NCBI GenBank assembly: GCA_030690315.1
Contig: JAUYGY010000051.1
Location: 1 to 64,000 of the forward strand
DNA: 64,000 nucleotides
DNA from: Aequorivita sp.
GTDB lineage: Bacteria; Bacteroidota; Bacteroidia; Flavobacteriales; Flavobacteriaceae
Direction of reading: 5' to 3'
The translations under genes were made by a program, and so were the position numbers. Position 1 is the first letter of the stretch. Each line of letters begins with the position of its first letter. Below the pieces are notes generated by a model. It made no database searches, was not told the DNA's origin, and was given only the letters and a program-made list of their open reading frames with translations. Shown piece after piece: positions 62,780 to 64,000 of this stretch.

Positions 62780-63532
62780 ATGAATTCTGAAAAAAACAAG
62801 AAACCTGTACTCGAGTTGAAAAACTTACATAAAAGTTTTGGTGATAACCATGTGCTGAAAGGTTTCAACCTAAAACTTTTTGAAGGCGAAAACCTGGTAA
62901 TCATGGGGAAGTCGGGTTCTGGAAAATCGGTAATGGTAAAATGTTTGGTGGGATTAATTCAACCTGACAAAGGAAGTATTACAATAAATGATGAAGATAT
63001 TATTACCTTGGGCCATAAGGAATTAGACATTCTTCGAACTGAAATTGGTTTTCTTTTTCAGGGAAGTGCGCTATATGATTCTATGACGGTGCGTGAAAAT
63101 TTAGAATTTCCTCTGCGGCGCCATAAAGATAAAATTGAAAATTTTCAAGGAACCGAAATTTTGGTGAAGGAAGCTTTAGAGAATGTAGGCCTATCAAATG
63201 CTATAGATTTGATGCCCGCAGAACTTTCTGGCGGGATGCAGCGGCGGGTAGCCTTGGCGCGAGCGTTAATCTTGAAACCAAAAATTATTATGTATGACGA
63301 GCCAACAACGGGTTTGGATCCTATTACGGCTAAGGAAATTATTCTGTTAATGCGAAATATTCAAAAAAAATACCATACCTCATCCCTTATCATCACCCAC
63401 GATGTGGACTGTGCGAGAGTAATCTCAAATCGAATGATTTTATTGGTAGACGGTATCAATTATGCCGAAGGATCTTTTGAGGAGCTTTCAAATTCAAGTG
63501 ACCCACAAGTACAGGCATTCTTTAAAAATTAA
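62780..63532 (+). CDS. mlaF: Mla-type ABC ATPase (MlaF)
   Basis: 250 residues. Walker A GKSGSGKS near 44, Q-loop FLFQGSALYDSMTV near 90, signature LSGGMQRRVALARAL near 152 and Walker B IIMYDEPTTGLDP near 172. The Q-loop FQ(S/G)GALFDSMTV line is characteristic of MlaF. It starts six bases after mlaE stops. Powers phospholipid transport. Confidence 0.92.
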   Translation: MNSEKNKKPVLELKNLHKSFGDNHVLKGFNLKLFEGENLVIMGKSGSGKSVMVKCLVGLIQPDKGSITINDEDIITLGHKELDILRTEIGFLFQGSALYDSMTVRENLEFPLRRHKDKIENFQGTEILVKEALENVGLSNAIDLMPAELSGGMQRRVALARALILKPKIIMYDEPTTGLDPITAKEIILLMRNIQKKYHTSSLIITHDVDCARVISNRMILLVDGINYAEGSFEELSNSSDPQVQAFFKN

Positions 63533-63536
63533 TATT

Positions 63537-64000
63537 ATGGGAAAATCAACATCACAAAAAATAAAAGTCGGTGTTTTTGTAGTGATAGGAACAATTCTTC
63601 TGGTTGCCGCACTTTACTTTATTGGAAACAAGCAACATATGTTCAGTAAAAATATTGAAATCTATGCCACATTCGCAAATGTGAACGGCTTAATATTAGG
63701 CAACAATGTACGCTATTCCGGAGTTAACATTGGTACCGTGAGCAAAATTGAAATGGTTGATGAAGGCACCATAACCATCCAAATGATGGTGGAAGAAAAA
63801 ACTTCAAAATTCATCAAAGAAGACGCCATTGCGTCCATTGGTTCAGACGGATTGGTTGGAAGTATGGTTGTGAATATCATTCCGGGAAAAGCGCAAAATG
63901 CAAAACCGATAACTTCGGGTGATACCATTCAGTCTTACAGTAGAATTGGCGCTGACGATATGCTTTCCACATTAAATACAACCAATGAGAATGCCGCATT
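63537..64000 (+). CDS. mlaD: MCE-domain lipid transport protein MlaD, incomplete at the window edge
   Basis: The first 154 residues are present and the rest lies beyond position 64000. An N-terminal membrane helix (VGVFVVIGTILLVAALYFIG, residues 11-30) anchors the protein, followed by the MCE domain with NGLILGNNVRYSGVNIGTV near 56 and DGLVGSMVVNIIPG near 102. It follows mlaF after 4 bases. Such proteins in Bacteroidota are often longer than E. coli MlaD. Confidence 0.88.
   Translation, partial: MGKSTSQKIKVGVFVVIGTILLVAALYFIGNKQHMFSKNIEIYATFANVNGLILGNNVRYSGVNIGTVSKIEMVDEGTITIQMMVEEKTSKFIKEDAIASIGSDGLVGSMVVNIIPGKAQNAKPITSGDTIQSYSRIGADDMLSTLNTTNENAA

Noticed and set aside
1..64000. Insertion sequences, prophage or integrative element boundaries
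   Set aside because: No transposase, integrase, phage structural gene or flanking repeat at a tRNA was seen; the tRNA-His 3' end has no copy elsewhere that I could find by eye.

Overview
The window is a chromosomal segment of a member of the Bacteroidota, most likely a marine or soil flavobacterium (family Flavobacteriaceae; an Aequorivita/Gramella-like organism is my guess, not a demonstration). The evidence is: secreted proteins with C-terminal type IX secretion (Por/T9SS) sorting tails, a carboxypeptidase-like regulatory domain in two proteins, menaquinone genes, a bacillithiol deacetylase, the long two-part LepB, a CAL67264-type mini membrane protein, almost no Shine-Dalgarno sequences, and several -7 boxes of the Bacteroidota type TAnnTTTG. 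Base composition is AT-rich and uniform. I saw no insertion sequence, prophage, integrase or CRISPR array.

Layout. 1-1.7 kb: start of a divergent gene cut by the edge, holA, a DoxX protein. 1.9-5.2 kb: a large T9SS-secreted choice-of-anchor protein. 5.3-11.3 kb: menaquinone genes menA, menC and menE with a metal-dependent hydrolase and a CPBP protease, interrupted by an opposite-strand TPR gene. 11.3-12.4 kb: Coa1-family and DUF1801 genes and a frameshifted HTH regulator. 12.4-12.9 kb: a long AT-rich non-coding stretch with an 11-bp tandem array and palindromes. 12.9-19.1 kb: VWA protein, MCC-type carboxylase beta subunit, mini membrane protein, EttA, a lipoprotein. 19.2-25.5 kb, all minus strand: BNR-repeat protein, MBL lipoprotein, histidine degradation genes hutG and hutI, and a coupled secreted protein. 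25.6-31.2 kb: PLP trans-sulfuration enzyme, BshB1, tRNA-His, M28 peptidase, lipoprotein, MBL-rhodanese protein, DUF2383 protein. 31.4-40.5 kb: oxidoreductase, DUF1801, sirtuin, TrmH, RdgB, DEAD-box helicase, GNAT, CarboxypepD-like protein, 2H phosphoesterase lipoprotein, dienoyl-CoA-reductase-like SDR. 40.7-45.4 kb: a conserved housekeeping run parA-parB-DUF5683-dapB-lepB. 45.4-46.5 kb: PQQ-type sugar dehydrogenase. 46.9-52.4 kb: a single giant gene (1825 residues) joining two alpha/beta-hydrolase domains to a CHAT caspase-like protease and a helical C-terminus. 52.5-56.1 kb: biotin carboxyl carrier, biotin carboxylase and carboxyltransferase. 56.1-61.9 kb: TauE/SafE permease, P-type ATPase, outer-membrane barrel, two membrane proteins. 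62-64 kb: Mla-type lipid transport genes mlaE, mlaF and the start of the MCE-domain gene.

Most of the window is housekeeping metabolism. The least explained item is the CHAT/double-hydrolase protein, which stands alone between metabolic genes and looks like a self-contained conflict or cell-death effector. The second is the 11-bp repeat array beside a decayed HTH gene. A third theme is short repeated words in leaders and between genes; some of them supply promoter -7 boxes, and one supplies the stop codon of the biotin carboxylase gene.
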